DNA of 64,000 bases, taken from positions 54,131 to 118,130 of the forward strand of contig JABCZD010000014.1 in the NCBI GenBank assembly GCA_013289855.1. Direction: 5' to 3'. The stretch is from Acidobacteriota bacterium. GTDB taxonomy: Bacteria > Acidobacteriota > Terriglobia > Acidiferrales > UBA7541. A program made the translations under genes and the position numbers. The notes beneath the pieces were generated by a model. It worked only from the letters and a program-made list of their open reading frames with translations. It ran no database searches and was not told the origin of the DNA. Position 1 is the first letter of the stretch. The number at the start of each line of letters is the position of its first letter. Positions 15,773-23,825 of the stretch are shown one piece after another.

Positions 15773-16846
15773 ATGAAGGTTCCAACGAATGCTTTGGCGT
15801 CCAGTGCTGGGCGGCGACGTTCTGATTGCTGGCGGTTTTCGAAGGCCTGGATTTTGTGCCTTTTTGTTCTTGTGCTGCACGGCGCTCCTGCCAAAGCGCA
15901 AACCGTGGTCCTCGTGGGATCCGGATCGAGCGTGCCGGCGCCTCTTTACGCCCGATGGACGCAGGAATATAACAAGCGCAACCCAAATATTCAGGTGCGT
16001 TACCTTCCGGCCGGCACCAGCGAAGGAATCAAGCAGATCTCGCATGGTGCGGGCGATTTTGGCGCCGGGGAAGCTCCGCTTACGGATAAGGAGCGGGAAG
16101 AAAATGGCTTGCTTGAAATGCCAGTGGTGCTCGTGGGAATCGTTCCCGTCTACAACCTTCCCGCCGTGCACCAGGAGCTTCGGCTTTCGGGCGAGGTGCT
16201 CGCGGAGATTTTCCTAGGCGATGTGAAGACCTGGAATGCGCCGCAAATAGCGAAACTCAATCCCAAGATTGCTCTGCCGAGCGTTGCGATCCAAGTGGTC
16301 AACCGCGGACCGGGAAAGGGATCCAACTACGTTTTCACTGATTTTCTTTCCAAGACAAGTCTCAAGTTTCATTCGCAAGTTGGGGTGTCCGCTTCACCGA
16401 AGTGGCCGGTCGGCGTGCCGGCGGAACGCAGTTCGGACATGGTGGACAAGGTGAAAAACAGTCCCGGCTCCATAGGCTACGTGGAGTACCAATACGCGGT
16501 GAAGAACAATATTTCCCAAGCGGCGGTGCTAAATCTCGCCGGTCAGTTTGTTAAGGCTTCGCCGGAAAGCATCAGCGCGGCGTGTAAGACGGTGGAAGTG
16601 TCGCGATCGAACAGCCTCGCCGCTTCACTGGTTAATGCGCCTGGAGTCGATTCTTTTCCTATCGCCAGTTTCACCTGGATGTATTTGCGGACCAAAGCGG
16701 CCGATCCCGGGCGTGCCGCCGCGTTAGCCGACTTCTTGGATTGGATATACACGGATGGCCAGCAGTTTGCCGCCCAGGAAGGCTACTCCGAACTTCCCGG
16801 CCCGCTGCTTGCGGCAGCTAGGAAAAAAATCAAAGACTTGCGATAA
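15773..16846 (+). CDS. pstS: PstS-like phosphate-binding protein
   Basis: A 357-residue periplasmic binding protein. GGGAGG precedes the ATG. The signal peptide ends near GAPAKAQ (residue 43). The mature N-terminus VVLVGSGSSVPAPLYARWTQ and PAGTSEGIKQISHGAGDFGA are the phosphate-contact loops of PstS, and VQVVNRGPGKGSNYVFTDFL-type sequence forms the hinge (VNRGPGKGSNYVFTDFLSK). In the family the protein delivers phosphate to PstCAB. No pstC, pstA, pstB or phoU gene lies next to it, so it is an orphan that must work with components elsewhere, or bind another anion. Confidence 0.88.
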   Translation: MKVPTNALASSAGRRRSDCWRFSKAWILCLFVLVLHGAPAKAQTVVLVGSGSSVPAPLYARWTQEYNKRNPNIQVRYLPAGTSEGIKQISHGAGDFGAGEAPLTDKEREENGLLEMPVVLVGIVPVYNLPAVHQELRLSGEVLAEIFLGDVKTWNAPQIAKLNPKIALPSVAIQVVNRGPGKGSNYVFTDFLSKTSLKFHSQVGVSASPKWPVGVPAERSSDMVDKVKNSPGSIGYVEYQYAVKNNISQAAVLNLAGQFVKASPESISAACKTVEVSRSNSLAASLVNAPGVDSFPIASFTWMYLRTKAADPGRAAALADFLDWIYTDGQQFAAQEGYSELPGPLLAAARKKIKDLR

Positions 16847-16954
16847 AACTGTGTTGCGCAAGCGCTGGCGCGCCGTCCGCCTGTGAGTGATTCCTGATTG
16901 GTTGCACTGGAAATGGACCCGCGCGTCGCGGGAGGCGAGTTCGATCTACCCGCG

Positions 16955-18907
16955 CTACAGGTGAGATTTGCACCATTCGTTGAGCACGTAGAGGCTCCAC
17001 GGGCGGGACCAGCTGGTTTTTTCGGATAGAAAATCGTTCCACACGTTGGTTAACGCATTCGGCTTCAGGTATGGCGCTAAAGTTTTTGCTGGCTCCGCGA
17101 AGCTGGCGGTCAGACGCGTGCGCAGCGGGCCACGCAGCCATTGTTCCCACGGTAGCGTGAAAGTGCGTTTGCGCTGCGCCAGGATTTCAGGCGGCAGCAG
17201 ATCGGCGAGAGATTCGGTCAGCAGCGCTTTTTGTTGATCGGGGCGGCGGCGCGCTTCGTCTGGAAGCGCGCAGACAAATTCAACTAGCGGAGTGTCAAGC
17301 AGCGGCACGCGAACCTCTAGCGAACGATTCATGCTGACCGAATCAGTGTCGCGCAAGAGCGTGCTGGCCATGTAGGTGCGCAGTTCCAGCCAGGCGACGC
17401 CCGCGACGGGTTCAAACTTTCGCGCTTCGTCGGAAGCGCGTTCGAGCCAGCCTAGCCACGTGGGATCGAGGGTGACGCCGTCGGCGTTGATGGTGCTGGG
17501 ACGAAAGCGCGGGTCAATTAGTGCTTGAAGTTGTCCCAGAGGGAAGAGCGCGCGCGTGAAAAAATATGGATGCGGAAGGCGATCCGGATAGGCCCACGCG
17601 GCGGCGGCTTTGCGCGCGGCGTCCGGTGAATTTTGTTGCTTGGCCAGGCTGTTGACGAGCGGGGCGGTGACGGTGCGCAGCGCGGCGGGGACAAAAAATG
17701 CCGTGCGTACCAGGGTGGCCATGCGCGGCGTGTCCGTGAAGGTGCGATAGCCGGCGAAGAGTTCGTCGCCGCCGAGCCCGGAGAGCGCGACCTTCAGGCC
17801 GACCTCGCGCGCGGCCCACGAGACGAAATACGTGTTGATGCCGTCCATGGTGGGTTGGTCGAGCGCACTCAGAGCTTCATCGAGGCGCGCCAGCACGGCG
17901 TCGCCATCGAGTGGGACTTCCTGGTGTTGCGTGCCGCAGCGCGCGGCTACCACACGCGCTAGATCCGCTTCGTCATAAGGCGTCTTGGGAAAAGTTAGCG
18001 TGAAGCTGCGGATGCCGGGGTGGGCCTTGCCTGCCAACGCGGCGATGGCGCTGGAATCCAGCCCGCTGGAAAGGAAGAGGCCTACCGGAACGTCGGCGAT
18101 CAAGTGGGAACGGACGGCGTCTTCGAGCAATGGGCGTAATCGTTTCGCTGCGTGCGCCAGGTCGCGAGTTTTTTTTGGATCTTGCGCGGCGGGTGAATGC
18201 ACGGGATCCCACCACGGGCGCGCGCGCGGCGTGCGCCGGCGGTCCGGGACATAGAGCAGCATACGATGTCCCGGCGGGAGCGAGAAAACTCCCTCGAGCA
18301 TGGTCACGGGTTCGGATACGCTGCCAAATAGAAGATAAGAGGTTAGCGCGTCCTGTGAAAGTTTTTGCAACGAGCGATCCGCGGCCAGCAACGCCCGAAC
18401 CTCGGACGCGAACGCGAAGCCATCAGCGGTTTGCGTGTAGTACAGCGGCTTGATGCCGAGCGGATCGCGCGCCAGAAAGAGGATCGGAGAGATCGCGTAG
18501 CGCTCGCGTAAATCGAGAAGTGCAAAGGCGAACATGCCGCGTAGTTCGGTGAGGCAATCTTCGCCCCACTCTTCCCACGCGTGTACCAGGACCTCGGTGT
18601 CTGATTGCGTGCTGAATTTGTGGCCGCAGTTGGTCAGGCGTTCGCGGAGTTCGCGATAGTTGTAAATTTCGCCGTTGAACACCACGGCGACATCATGATT
18701 TTCGTTCCAGATGGGTTGCTGGCCGCCGGGAAGGTCGATGATGCTCAGGCGGCGCATGCCCAGCGCCAATCCGGGGGCGCGGGGTTCAGCGATTAGGAAT
18801 CCATCTTCATCTGGGCCGCGGCGCTGCATGGCCGCGGTCATGGCTCTTACGCGTGACTCCGCCTCCGCGGTCCGCGCAGCGAAGGCGACGCCGCAAATGC
18901 CACACAC
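16955..18907 (-). CDS. asnB: Asparagine synthase (glutamine-hydrolysing) family
   Basis: A 650-residue protein. The N-terminus MCGICGVAF puts the catalytic Cys2 of the class II glutaminase domain directly after Met. FNGEIYNYRELRERL and RRLSIIDLPGGQQPIWN belong to that domain (1-210). The synthetase domain has the PP-loop SSGLDSSAIAAL at about residue 280 and SGLGGDELFAGYRTF near 380. Cytosolic ammonia from glutamine is used to amidate an acid via an adenylate. Members of this long form in polysaccharide clusters amidate sugars or lipid-linked intermediates rather than free aspartate. Its start lies one base from the upstream stop, so it is coupled to the transglutaminase-like gene. Confidence 0.9.
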   Translation of the reverse strand: MCGICGVAFAARTAEAESRVRAMTAAMQRRGPDEDGFLIAEPRAPGLALGMRRLSIIDLPGGQQPIWNENHDVAVVFNGEIYNYRELRERLTNCGHKFSTQSDTEVLVHAWEEWGEDCLTELRGMFAFALLDLRERYAISPILFLARDPLGIKPLYYTQTADGFAFASEVRALLAADRSLQKLSQDALTSYLLFGSVSEPVTMLEGVFSLPPGHRMLLYVPDRRRTPRARPWWDPVHSPAAQDPKKTRDLAHAAKRLRPLLEDAVRSHLIADVPVGLFLSSGLDSSAIAALAGKAHPGIRSFTLTFPKTPYDEADLARVVAARCGTQHQEVPLDGDAVLARLDEALSALDQPTMDGINTYFVSWAAREVGLKVALSGLGGDELFAGYRTFTDTPRMATLVRTAFFVPAALRTVTAPLVNSLAKQQNSPDAARKAAAAWAYPDRLPHPYFFTRALFPLGQLQALIDPRFRPSTINADGVTLDPTWLGWLERASDEARKFEPVAGVAWLELRTYMASTLLRDTDSVSMNRSLEVRVPLLDTPLVEFVCALPDEARRRPDQQKALLTESLADLLPPEILAQRKRTFTLPWEQWLRGPLRTRLTASFAEPAKTLAPYLKPNALTNVWNDFLSEKTSWSRPWSLYVLNEWCKSHL

Positions 18908-18908
18908 G

Positions 18909-19769
18909 CTAGCGTTCGATCTCCGGAGTCGAAAAGAAAACGGCCGCGGCGCGGATGAAGTGTTCGCGGAAATGAAAGCGCGGAATCTTCAGGCGCTGGT
19001 CCGCGTACCAGCCGAGATACGCGCGCAGCAACAGAAAAAACAGCGCTAAGGTTGCGGAAGATACGAGCACAAAAAAAGATTCACGTTCGAGCAGTAAGCT
19101 CCAATCGAAGGCTTCGTCCCAGTTAGGAGAGATGCCTTCCAATACGCGGCGCAGGCCCAGCCCCTGCAAGGGCAAACGCGCGACGCGCACGTGGGCGTAG
19201 CTGGAGTAATCGTACGCCGGTGGATACCCGGGAACCAGGCTGATGGCTTGCGCGAATACGTCCGGTTTCTTCAAATCCTGCCGCGTCAGCAATTGCCCTT
19301 GCGGGTCGCGCATGATCACGCGATAGGTGGGGTCGACAATAACCCAGCGATTGTCCAGCAGCACTTCAGCGACCACGTGTTTGGTGGCGCGATCCGGCCC
19401 GAGCAAAAGCAAGCGGCGCGCGGTCAATCCGGTGCTGCGCGAAAGATTGAGGAACGCATTCGTGGCGGTGCCGCACACCGCCAGCAGTTGCTCATAATTG
19501 AGCGTGGCTTCGGGATCGCGCTTCGAAAGCTCTTCAGGGTTTGCCGCCACCGGACGCGGCGCGCCGCTGCGCATCCAGTTGAGGATGAAGTCCACTTTTT
19601 GTTCCGGACTGGCGGCTGCGGGAACGACCGCGTCTGAGAAGCCCTTGAGATATTGCCGCACCGAGTATTCCCAGCCCGCGGAATAAATCAACGAAGCAAA
19701 CACCAACGCCAGCAGGACGTTGGTGGTCCGCCAGGCCGTGCGAAACACGCTGTGACGATCCGTGTGCAA
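18909..19769 (-). CDS. Transglutaminase-like membrane protein
   Basis: A 286-residue protein with a TTG start. An N-terminal hydrophobic segment (residues 16-33) and a C-terminal one (about 230-255) flank a domain with the papain/transglutaminase-type triad: Cys99 in LLAVCGTATNAFL, His131 in TKHVVAEVLL and Asp146 in VIVDPTY. In family terms it could cross-link, deamidate or cleave a peptide substrate at the membrane surface. It sits in a four-gene minus-strand cluster with two glycosyltransferases and AsnB. A GTG at 19748 is an alternative start. The substrate is unknown. Confidence 0.75.
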   Translation of the reverse strand: MHTDRHSVFRTAWRTTNVLLALVFASLIYSAGWEYSVRQYLKGFSDAVVPAAASPEQKVDFILNWMRSGAPRPVAANPEELSKRDPEATLNYEQLLAVCGTATNAFLNLSRSTGLTARRLLLLGPDRATKHVVAEVLLDNRWVIVDPTYRVIMRDPQGQLLTRQDLKKPDVFAQAISLVPGYPPAYDYSSYAHVRVARLPLQGLGLRRVLEGISPNWDEAFDWSLLLERESFFVLVSSATLALFFLLLRAYLGWYADQRLKIPRFHFREHFIRAAAVFFSTPEIER

Positions 19770-19798
19770 TCAGCTACCCCAAGTGTACTGACGTGCCT

Positions 19799-21016
19799 TT
19801 ATTCTGTGACTACCGGCAGTTTTGCCGCAATGAGCCGGCCGTACAGTTCTTCCATCTGGTTTACCGGTGCGCTCCATCCGAGCTCGGCAGCCACCACCTC
19901 ACAACCGTGTTTAAATTCGTCGCGCAACTGGCTATCCGTCAGCAGGCGTGCCAGCGCATTGGCCAGTTCGCCCGCCTCGTGCGGCACCACTAGGCCCGCG
20001 CGATCTTTTAGCATCGGCGCAATTCCGCATTGTTGGGTGACGATCACTGGAGTGCCAGAGGCCACCGCCTCGGCCGCGGTATTGCCAAAATTTTCGTTTT
20101 GCGAGGGTAACACGAACACGTCGGCATCGCGATAGGCAGCCCATTTAGCCTCGCCAAATGCTGGCGCCGCGAAATGCACCCGCAAAGAAACATCGAGCTG
20201 CGCCGACATCTGCTCCAGCCGCGTACGGAGCCCGCCTTCATCTGGTCCGGTGAACGACAGATGCACTTCGTTTCCTCCGAGGCGTTCGGGCAATCTTGCA
20301 AAGGCATCTAGCAGCAAGTCGGGACTCTTCTTGGTAGAAAGACGCCCCAGGTACAGGACGAGTTTCGCCTCGCGCGGAATCCTATGCAGGGCCCGAAACG
20401 ATCCGGGAACGGGCCACGTAGAGGGCGCCGCAACGCCATTCGGGCGCAGCACGATTTTTTCCCGTGCCAACCCCCCGGCGGCCAATTCTTCCGCTTCCTG
20501 CGGCGAGGTGGCAATCAGGGCGCTTGCACCGCGCAGCAATGGTCCGCCTAGCAGCAAATGATACATCCGTTTTAGCTGAAAATTACGCACAATTGGAAGA
20601 AACATCCCGATAGGCTCGACGACGTAGGGCAGGCCTCTGGTGCGGCAAATCGCGGCTACTGCGGGACCCAAAAGGTCGTACAGTCCGAAAATGTGCACGA
20701 TATCAAAGTTCTGCAGGCGCGCGCGGCAGTAGCGCTTCACGGCGGGGTTCCAACTGACCGCGTGATAGCGCAGCCAGGTGGGCAGGTAGATGGCCGGCAC
20801 GCCGTTCTCCGTTAAGCGCCAGCCAAAGGGCGAACGCTCGGCGTCGATGTCCGGCCCCAGCGTGGACAAGCGCTTCTCAATTCCCCAATCGGCGGAAAGC
20901 ACGGAAACTTGATGTCCGCGTTGCGCCAGCCGCTGCGCCAGCGCGTGGACCTTAACGGGCGGTCCGCCGAATTCCAGAAAAGGCGCGTAAGTTTCCGTGA
21001 CGTTCAGGATCCGCAT
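19799..21016 (-). CDS. Glycosyltransferase family 4
   Basis: A 405-residue GT-B enzyme that starts MRILNVTETYAPFLEFGGPP, with the usual GG-containing N-terminal loop. The C-terminal nucleotide-binding half has KLVLYLGRLSTKKSPDLLLD near residue 210 and the E-x7-E region QNENFGNTAAEAVASGTPVI near 310. It transfers a sugar during assembly of a surface glycan. The gene overlaps the preceding one by 13 bases, typical of translational coupling, and lies 29 bases before the transglutaminase-like gene. The sugar specificity cannot be read from the sequence. Confidence 0.9.
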   Translation of the reverse strand: MRILNVTETYAPFLEFGGPPVKVHALAQRLAQRGHQVSVLSADWGIEKRLSTLGPDIDAERSPFGWRLTENGVPAIYLPTWLRYHAVSWNPAVKRYCRARLQNFDIVHIFGLYDLLGPAVAAICRTRGLPYVVEPIGMFLPIVRNFQLKRMYHLLLGGPLLRGASALIATSPQEAEELAAGGLAREKIVLRPNGVAAPSTWPVPGSFRALHRIPREAKLVLYLGRLSTKKSPDLLLDAFARLPERLGGNEVHLSFTGPDEGGLRTRLEQMSAQLDVSLRVHFAAPAFGEAKWAAYRDADVFVLPSQNENFGNTAAEAVASGTPVIVTQQCGIAPMLKDRAGLVVPHEAGELANALARLLTDSQLRDEFKHGCEVVAAELGWSAPVNQMEELYGRLIAAKLPVVTE

Positions 21017-22113
21017 TGTTCGCGAAGGATTTTTTTCAGGGATTTGGCGAAGACACTGAAGCGGAATTCGTTTTCTACCCGTTCGCGGCCGCGCTCGCCC
21101 ATTTTGTGCGCCAGCGCCGGGTCGGAAAGCAGCGTCTCGATGCAGGTAGCCAGTTGAATGGCATCGCCGTGCTGCACCAGATAACCGGTGACGCCATCCT
21201 GGATCACTTCTGGCGCGCCTCCATGCGCTCCGCCAATCACCGGTTTTCCCAACGCCATGGCTTCAAGGTAGACCAGACCGAATCCTTCGCCGCGGCTGGG
21301 CAACGCAAAAATATCGCACGCTGCGTAGCAGGACGCCAGTTCGGCGTAACTCAATTTGGCGAGAAATTGCACGTGCCGCGTGATGCCATTTTTTTCCGCC
21401 AGATCCTCGAGCCACGGCCGGTCGTCGCCGTCGCCGGCCAAAACCAGTTGAAGTTCGGGCCAGCGTGTCAGCAATCGCGGCAGCGCGGTGATCAGCGTGT
21501 CCATCCCTTTATAACGCTCAGTGGCCAGCCAACGCCCTACGGTAAAGACGACTGGACTGCGCGGGAAATTCGCCGGCAGCGGGACGCGCGCCTGCGCAAC
21601 CAGCGTTTCAAACTGCGGGTCAAGTGCCCACGGCAGCACGCGAATCCGTGTGGACGGAACAGTTTGTATCGCGGCCACGTGGTCCGCAGTGTTTTGGCTG
21701 GGCGCCAATACCAAATTAGCTTTGCGCAACGAACGCCGCCGCAGCAGCGAAAGCGGCTCCCACACTTCCACGCCGTGCGTACAGACGATACTTTTCATGC
21801 GCGGCGAAACCACGTGCATCGCTTGCACTACTGGCGCGAGATTGGGATGCGCAGCCAGCACGAGTTTGGCGTGCCGCCGCGCGGCGCGTACCGCCGTGGC
21901 CGCCAGACGCGTTTTCCCTCGCTCGCAGCCGGTAAACACAAACTCGCGTTCACCTACGCTCATGCGATGCAGCTCGCGAGAATCATTCAGCGAGAGAAGC
22001 CGGCATTCCATCCCACGGCTGTCCGCGAACTCTTTCATCACCGCGGCGATGTGGCGCCCGGCGCGTTGCACGCCGCCAGCAGCGTCGAGTTCAGAAAAGA
22101 GACCGATTAGCAC
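21004..22113 (-). CDS. Glycosyltransferase family 4
   Basis: A 369-residue GT-B enzyme. The N-terminus MLIGLFSELDAAGGVQRAGR is the start strand plus the GGVQR loop common in GT4. VVFTVGRWLATERYKGMDTL (near 180) begins the C-terminal domain, and GEGFGLVYLEAMALGKPVIG (near 275) holds the catalytic E-x7-E. It is the first gene of the minus-strand polysaccharide cluster with 19799, 18909 and 16955. It probably acts on the same glycan as the next glycosyltransferase. The upstream 150 bases contain a family-1 palindromic repeat. Confidence 0.9.
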   Translation of the reverse strand: MLIGLFSELDAAGGVQRAGRHIAAVMKEFADSRGMECRLLSLNDSRELHRMSVGEREFVFTGCERGKTRLAATAVRAARRHAKLVLAAHPNLAPVVQAMHVVSPRMKSIVCTHGVEVWEPLSLLRRRSLRKANLVLAPSQNTADHVAAIQTVPSTRIRVLPWALDPQFETLVAQARVPLPANFPRSPVVFTVGRWLATERYKGMDTLITALPRLLTRWPELQLVLAGDGDDRPWLEDLAEKNGITRHVQFLAKLSYAELASCYAACDIFALPSRGEGFGLVYLEAMALGKPVIGGAHGGAPEVIQDGVTGYLVQHGDAIQLATCIETLLSDPALAHKMGERGRERVENEFRFSVFAKSLKKILREQCGS

Positions 22114-22210
22114 GCGCTGAGTCTGCCAAGCGCGACGACGGAACGCAAGAAAAAGTAGAAATCGATTCCGTGGACCGCGCGAATTCGCGGTGGGCCGTCA
22201 CAACTCTTCT

Positions 22211-22234
22211 GTAGGGGCACGGCATGCCGTGTCC
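22211..22234. repeat. Palindromic intergenic repeat, family 1, copy 2
   Basis: GTAGGGGCACGGCATGCCGT then GTCC: like copy 1 but with one mismatch in the right arm (GTCC for GCCC). It lies between the HAD gene and the polysaccharide cluster. Confidence 0.85.
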
Positions 22235-22266
22235 GTGTCCTTCGGGGCGAGCAAACTCAGCGCCAG

Positions 22267-22929
22267 TCAAAAAGTTTTAGGATGCAACAACGGAACGAGA
22301 TTCGTCAGGCGGTCCAAATAAAAATCGGCGGGAAATTTCGCGCGATCATGAACGCCAAATCCGTAATTCACTGCAGCCGCCAACATGCCGGCGTTTCGCG
22401 CGGTCTGCACGTCCACCTCGGAGTCGCCGATCAATAAAGCGTCTCCGGGCACAACCGCAAATTGCCGAAGAATCTCTTGCGCGCCCAACGGATCAGGCTT
22501 TCGGGTCGCAAAGCTGTCACCGCCATAGATCACGGCAAAGTATTTCGCCAAACACAGCGACTCCAAAATTTGCCTGCTGGGCAGCAACGGCTTGTTCGTC
22601 AGCACCGCCATGGGCGTCGGGGAAAGCTTCTCCAGCGCTTCCGGAACATCTGGGTAAGCGCGCGTATACTCCAACTTATTGGCCTCATAGTGACGCAGAA
22701 ATATTTGCAGCGCGTCAGACTGTTCGCGTTCCGTCGCGTCTGGCCCCAGCGCGCGAGAGACCAGCTTCGCCGCTCCGTGGCCAATGAAACTGGAGACGGT
22801 GGCGGCAGGAAGCTCGCCGCGCCCCAGTTCGCGGAGAGTGGCATTGGTCGCGTTGATCAAGTCTTGCTGGGAGTCGATGAGCGTGCCGTCAAGGTCGAAG
22901 ATCAGCGCACGGATGTGGGCAAGATTCAT
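22267..22929 (-). CDS. HAD hydrolase, phosphoglycolate phosphatase-like
   Basis: A 220-residue HAD enzyme from ATG 22929. Motif I is LIFDLDGTLIDSQQ, with both catalytic aspartates; motif II is MAVLTNKP; a lysine precedes RKPDPLGAQEIL (motif III), and LLIGDSEVDVQTARNAGM is motif IV. The cap insertion (residues 17-80) is the C1 alpha type of Gph. Family members hydrolyse 2-phosphoglycolate from DNA repair or metabolism. Substrate assignment within the HAD family from sequence alone is uncertain. The frame extends nine codons further upstream to a TTG without a ribosome-binding site. Confidence 0.85.
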   Translation of the reverse strand: MNLAHIRALIFDLDGTLIDSQQDLINATNATLRELGRGELPAATVSSFIGHGAAKLVSRALGPDATEREQSDALQIFLRHYEANKLEYTRAYPDVPEALEKLSPTPMAVLTNKPLLPSRQILESLCLAKYFAVIYGGDSFATRKPDPLGAQEILRQFAVVPGDALLIGDSEVDVQTARNAGMLAAAVNYGFGVHDRAKFPADFYLDRLTNLVPLLHPKTF

Positions 22930-23009
22930 GGACGGGAGTCTAGCGCGGGGTTGCAACGGCTAGGCCACAAAGTCTTGGCGATAACCCCAGACTATTCTAG
23001 CATCTGTGA

Positions 23010-23525
23010 ATGACACATAACCCTATCGCTGCTAAGCAGACTCGTAGAGCGCGTAACGAAAAACTCTTTCGTCGAGCAGCCAACTACGAAGAACAAAGAG
23101 ACATGCGATCAGCTTTTCGACTGTATCTCGAAGCTGCAAAAAACGGTGACTCAGGCAGTCAACTAAATGTCGGCAATCTATATGACGCTGGTGATGGCGT
23201 GCGCCGCAACCGTGAGGCCGCCCTTTACTGGTATAAACGCGCATACCGTCGAGGATCGGGAACTGCCGCGAATAACATTGGAGTCTTATGGCGAAACGAG
23301 AAAAAACCCAAACTGGCGTTGGAATGGTTTCGCAAGGCGGTTCGCTTGGGAGACGACGAGGCGAATCTTGAAATTGCTCTGCATTACTTGCTAGAGGAGC
23401 GACATCCAGCAAAGGCCGTGCCTTATTTGGAACGCGTTCGCAAATCGAGCTGGGTGACGCAAGCTGGTGCAGAAAAAGCAGCCAGGCTGCTCCTTGGAAT
23501 TCGCAAGCAATCGAAGCGGGTCTAA
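23010..23525 (+). CDS. Sel1-repeat protein
   Basis: A 171-residue alpha-solenoid protein with about three Sel1-like repeats. The first reads AKNGDSGSQLNVGNLYDAGD and the next AALYWYKRAYRRGSGTAANN, with a partial one (KLALEWFRKAVRLGDDEANL) after it. The spacing of about 36 residues and the A-x-x-W-Y/F-x-x-A pattern are typical. Sel1 proteins are protein-interaction scaffolds. No signal peptide is seen, so a cytosolic role is likely. The last 40 residues are basic. Neighbouring genes do not reveal its partner. Confidence 0.82.
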   Translation: MTHNPIAAKQTRRARNEKLFRRAANYEEQRDMRSAFRLYLEAAKNGDSGSQLNVGNLYDAGDGVRRNREAALYWYKRAYRRGSGTAANNIGVLWRNEKKPKLALEWFRKAVRLGDDEANLEIALHYLLEERHPAKAVPYLERVRKSSWVTQAGAEKAARLLLGIRKQSKRV

Positions 23526-23550
23526 ACTGTCGCGTTTTGGACTGTATGCT

Positions 23551-23578
23551 TTGTGTCCGTGGCCTCTTCTGCTACAAT
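23551..23578 (+). promoter_or_regulatory. Probable promoter of rpmB
   Basis: TACAAT (23573-23578) with TTGTGT (23551-23556) sixteen bases upstream. It precedes the L28 start by about 46 bases. The -10 match is good and the -35 is moderate. Confidence 0.45.
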
Positions 23579-23623
23579 AAAGAGCTTCTACACAAGCTAT
23601 TTTTAACGAAGCAGGAACAACTT

Positions 23624-23815
23624 ATGGCTATGAAGTGTGAATTGTGCGGCAAAGGTCCCCAGTACGGCAACGTGGTGAGCCACGCAAACAATACGCGGCG
23701 CCGCCGTTGGAACCCCAATCTGAAGCGTGTGCGCGCCGCCGTGGGTACCGCAACGAAGAGTGTTCGCGTTTGCACCGCGTGCATCCGCGCCGGCAAAGTC
23801 AAGAAAGCTGCCTGA
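23624..23815 (+). CDS. rpmB: 50S ribosomal protein L28
   Basis: A 63-residue basic protein beginning MAMKCELCGKGPQYGNVVSH, the usual L28 start, with TRRRRWNPNLKRVRA and RVCTACIRAGKV. CxxC pairs at the N-terminus and near residue 55 form the zinc-binding type of L28. It is part of the large subunit and is needed for assembly. The start is set at the ATG at 23624 with a GCAGGAAC site upstream; the open frame further upstream does not look coding. Confidence 0.96.
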   Translation: MAMKCELCGKGPQYGNVVSHANNTRRRRWNPNLKRVRAAVGTATKSVRVCTACIRAGKVKKAA

Positions 23816-23825
23816 GCCTTTCATC

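Noticed and set aside
16955..19769. Lasso-peptide-type cluster (AsnB-like cyclase plus transglutaminase-like protease)
   Set aside because: The AsnB has an intact glutaminase Cys2 and the length of polysaccharide-type AsnB; the transglutaminase-like protein is membrane-anchored at both ends; no precursor peptide, PqqD-like recognition protein or dedicated exporter is visible.
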